Assembly (NCBI GenBank): GCA_002455275.1
Contig: DKKO01000001.1
Location: 1 to 42,455, forward strand
DNA from: Candidatus Saccharibacteria bacterium UBA6664
GTDB lineage: Bacteria > Patescibacteriota > Saccharimonadia > Saccharimonadales > Saccharimonadaceae
DNA: 42,455 nucleotides
Direction of reading: 5' to 3'
Shown: positions 42,431 to 42,455 of the stretch, piece by piece
Layout of the letters: every line of letters starts with the position of its first letter
How positions within the stretch are numbered: the first letter of the stretch is position 1
Program-made: the position numbers and the translations under genes
Notes under the pieces: generated by a model
The model's database searches: none
What the model saw: the letters and a program-made list of their open reading frames with translations, nothing else
Told to the model about the DNA's origin: nothing

Positions 42431-42455
42431 AAAAACCGCCCTACTATGGGCGGCT
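42431..42455 (-). terminator. Terminator of a gene beyond the right edge
   Basis: Read on the minus strand, CCGCCC/GGGCGG arms (42436-42441 and 42448-42453, loop of 6) are followed by TTTTT. It ends a minus-strand gene that lies outside the window, just upstream of sbcB. Confidence 0.85.

Overview
The window is a dense, low-redundancy bacterial segment that uses the standard genetic code (several genes end in TGA). Its gene content suits a streamlined candidate-phyla-radiation genome, most probably Saccharibacteria (TM7). Features behind this are a membrane-anchored Mur ligase, shortened or cysteine-poor DNA-repair enzymes, a stand-alone RRM protein, a LemA-HtpX pair, many short or overlapping intergenic regions, and promoters that place the -10 box 6-8 nt from the start codon. 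The taxonomic call rests on gene content and recall, not on a database search.

Layout. 1-5.6 kb: a surface-anchored phosphoesterase, then a minus-strand group of alpha/beta hydrolase, MurF-like ligase, D-Ala-D-Ala ligase and a slipin. 5.6-10.4 kb: rarA, a cytosolic trehalase, typA and tRNA-Ala(GGC). 10.4-13.4 kb: a large orphan tail-fibre-like beta-helix protein and an RRM RNA-binding protein. 13.4-21.0 kb: a long minus-strand run of lemA, htpX, a membrane protein, ligA, an ITPase, a Nudix hydrolase, an ABC-2 exporter and two small proteins. 21.1-22.1 kb: tRNA-Leu(GAG), nadD, tRNA-Cys and tRNA-Leu(TAA). 22.1-27.3 kb: uvrC, an M24 peptidase, a holin-like membrane protein, secG and a membrane-anchored peptide-binding protein. 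27.3-32.3 kb: small DUF proteins, a Fur-family regulator with thioredoxin and a rhodanese, a Nudix hydrolase and trhO. 32.4-36.7 kb: a heterodimeric ABC exporter and ribosomal protein L25. 36.8-42.4 kb: dedA, a candidate non-coding RNA, uvrA, a small membrane protein and exonuclease I.

The window is rich in genome maintenance (rarA, ligA, uvrA, uvrC, exonuclease I, ITPase), envelope functions (Ddl, MurF-like, SecG, DedA, ABC exporters, HtpX/LemA) and translation (TypA, L25, TrhO, tRNAs).

The most unusual items are: an interval between dedA and uvrA that carries a structured copy of the 23S rRNA GTPase-associated centre outside any rRNA operon; a LigA without its zinc-finger cysteines and a UvrC with no cysteines and about 105 residues missing; a tRNA-Cys with altered D- and T-loop elbow bases; a MurF-like enzyme whose UDP-substrate domain is replaced by membrane helices; and a palindrome shared by the divergent fur and rhodanese promoters.
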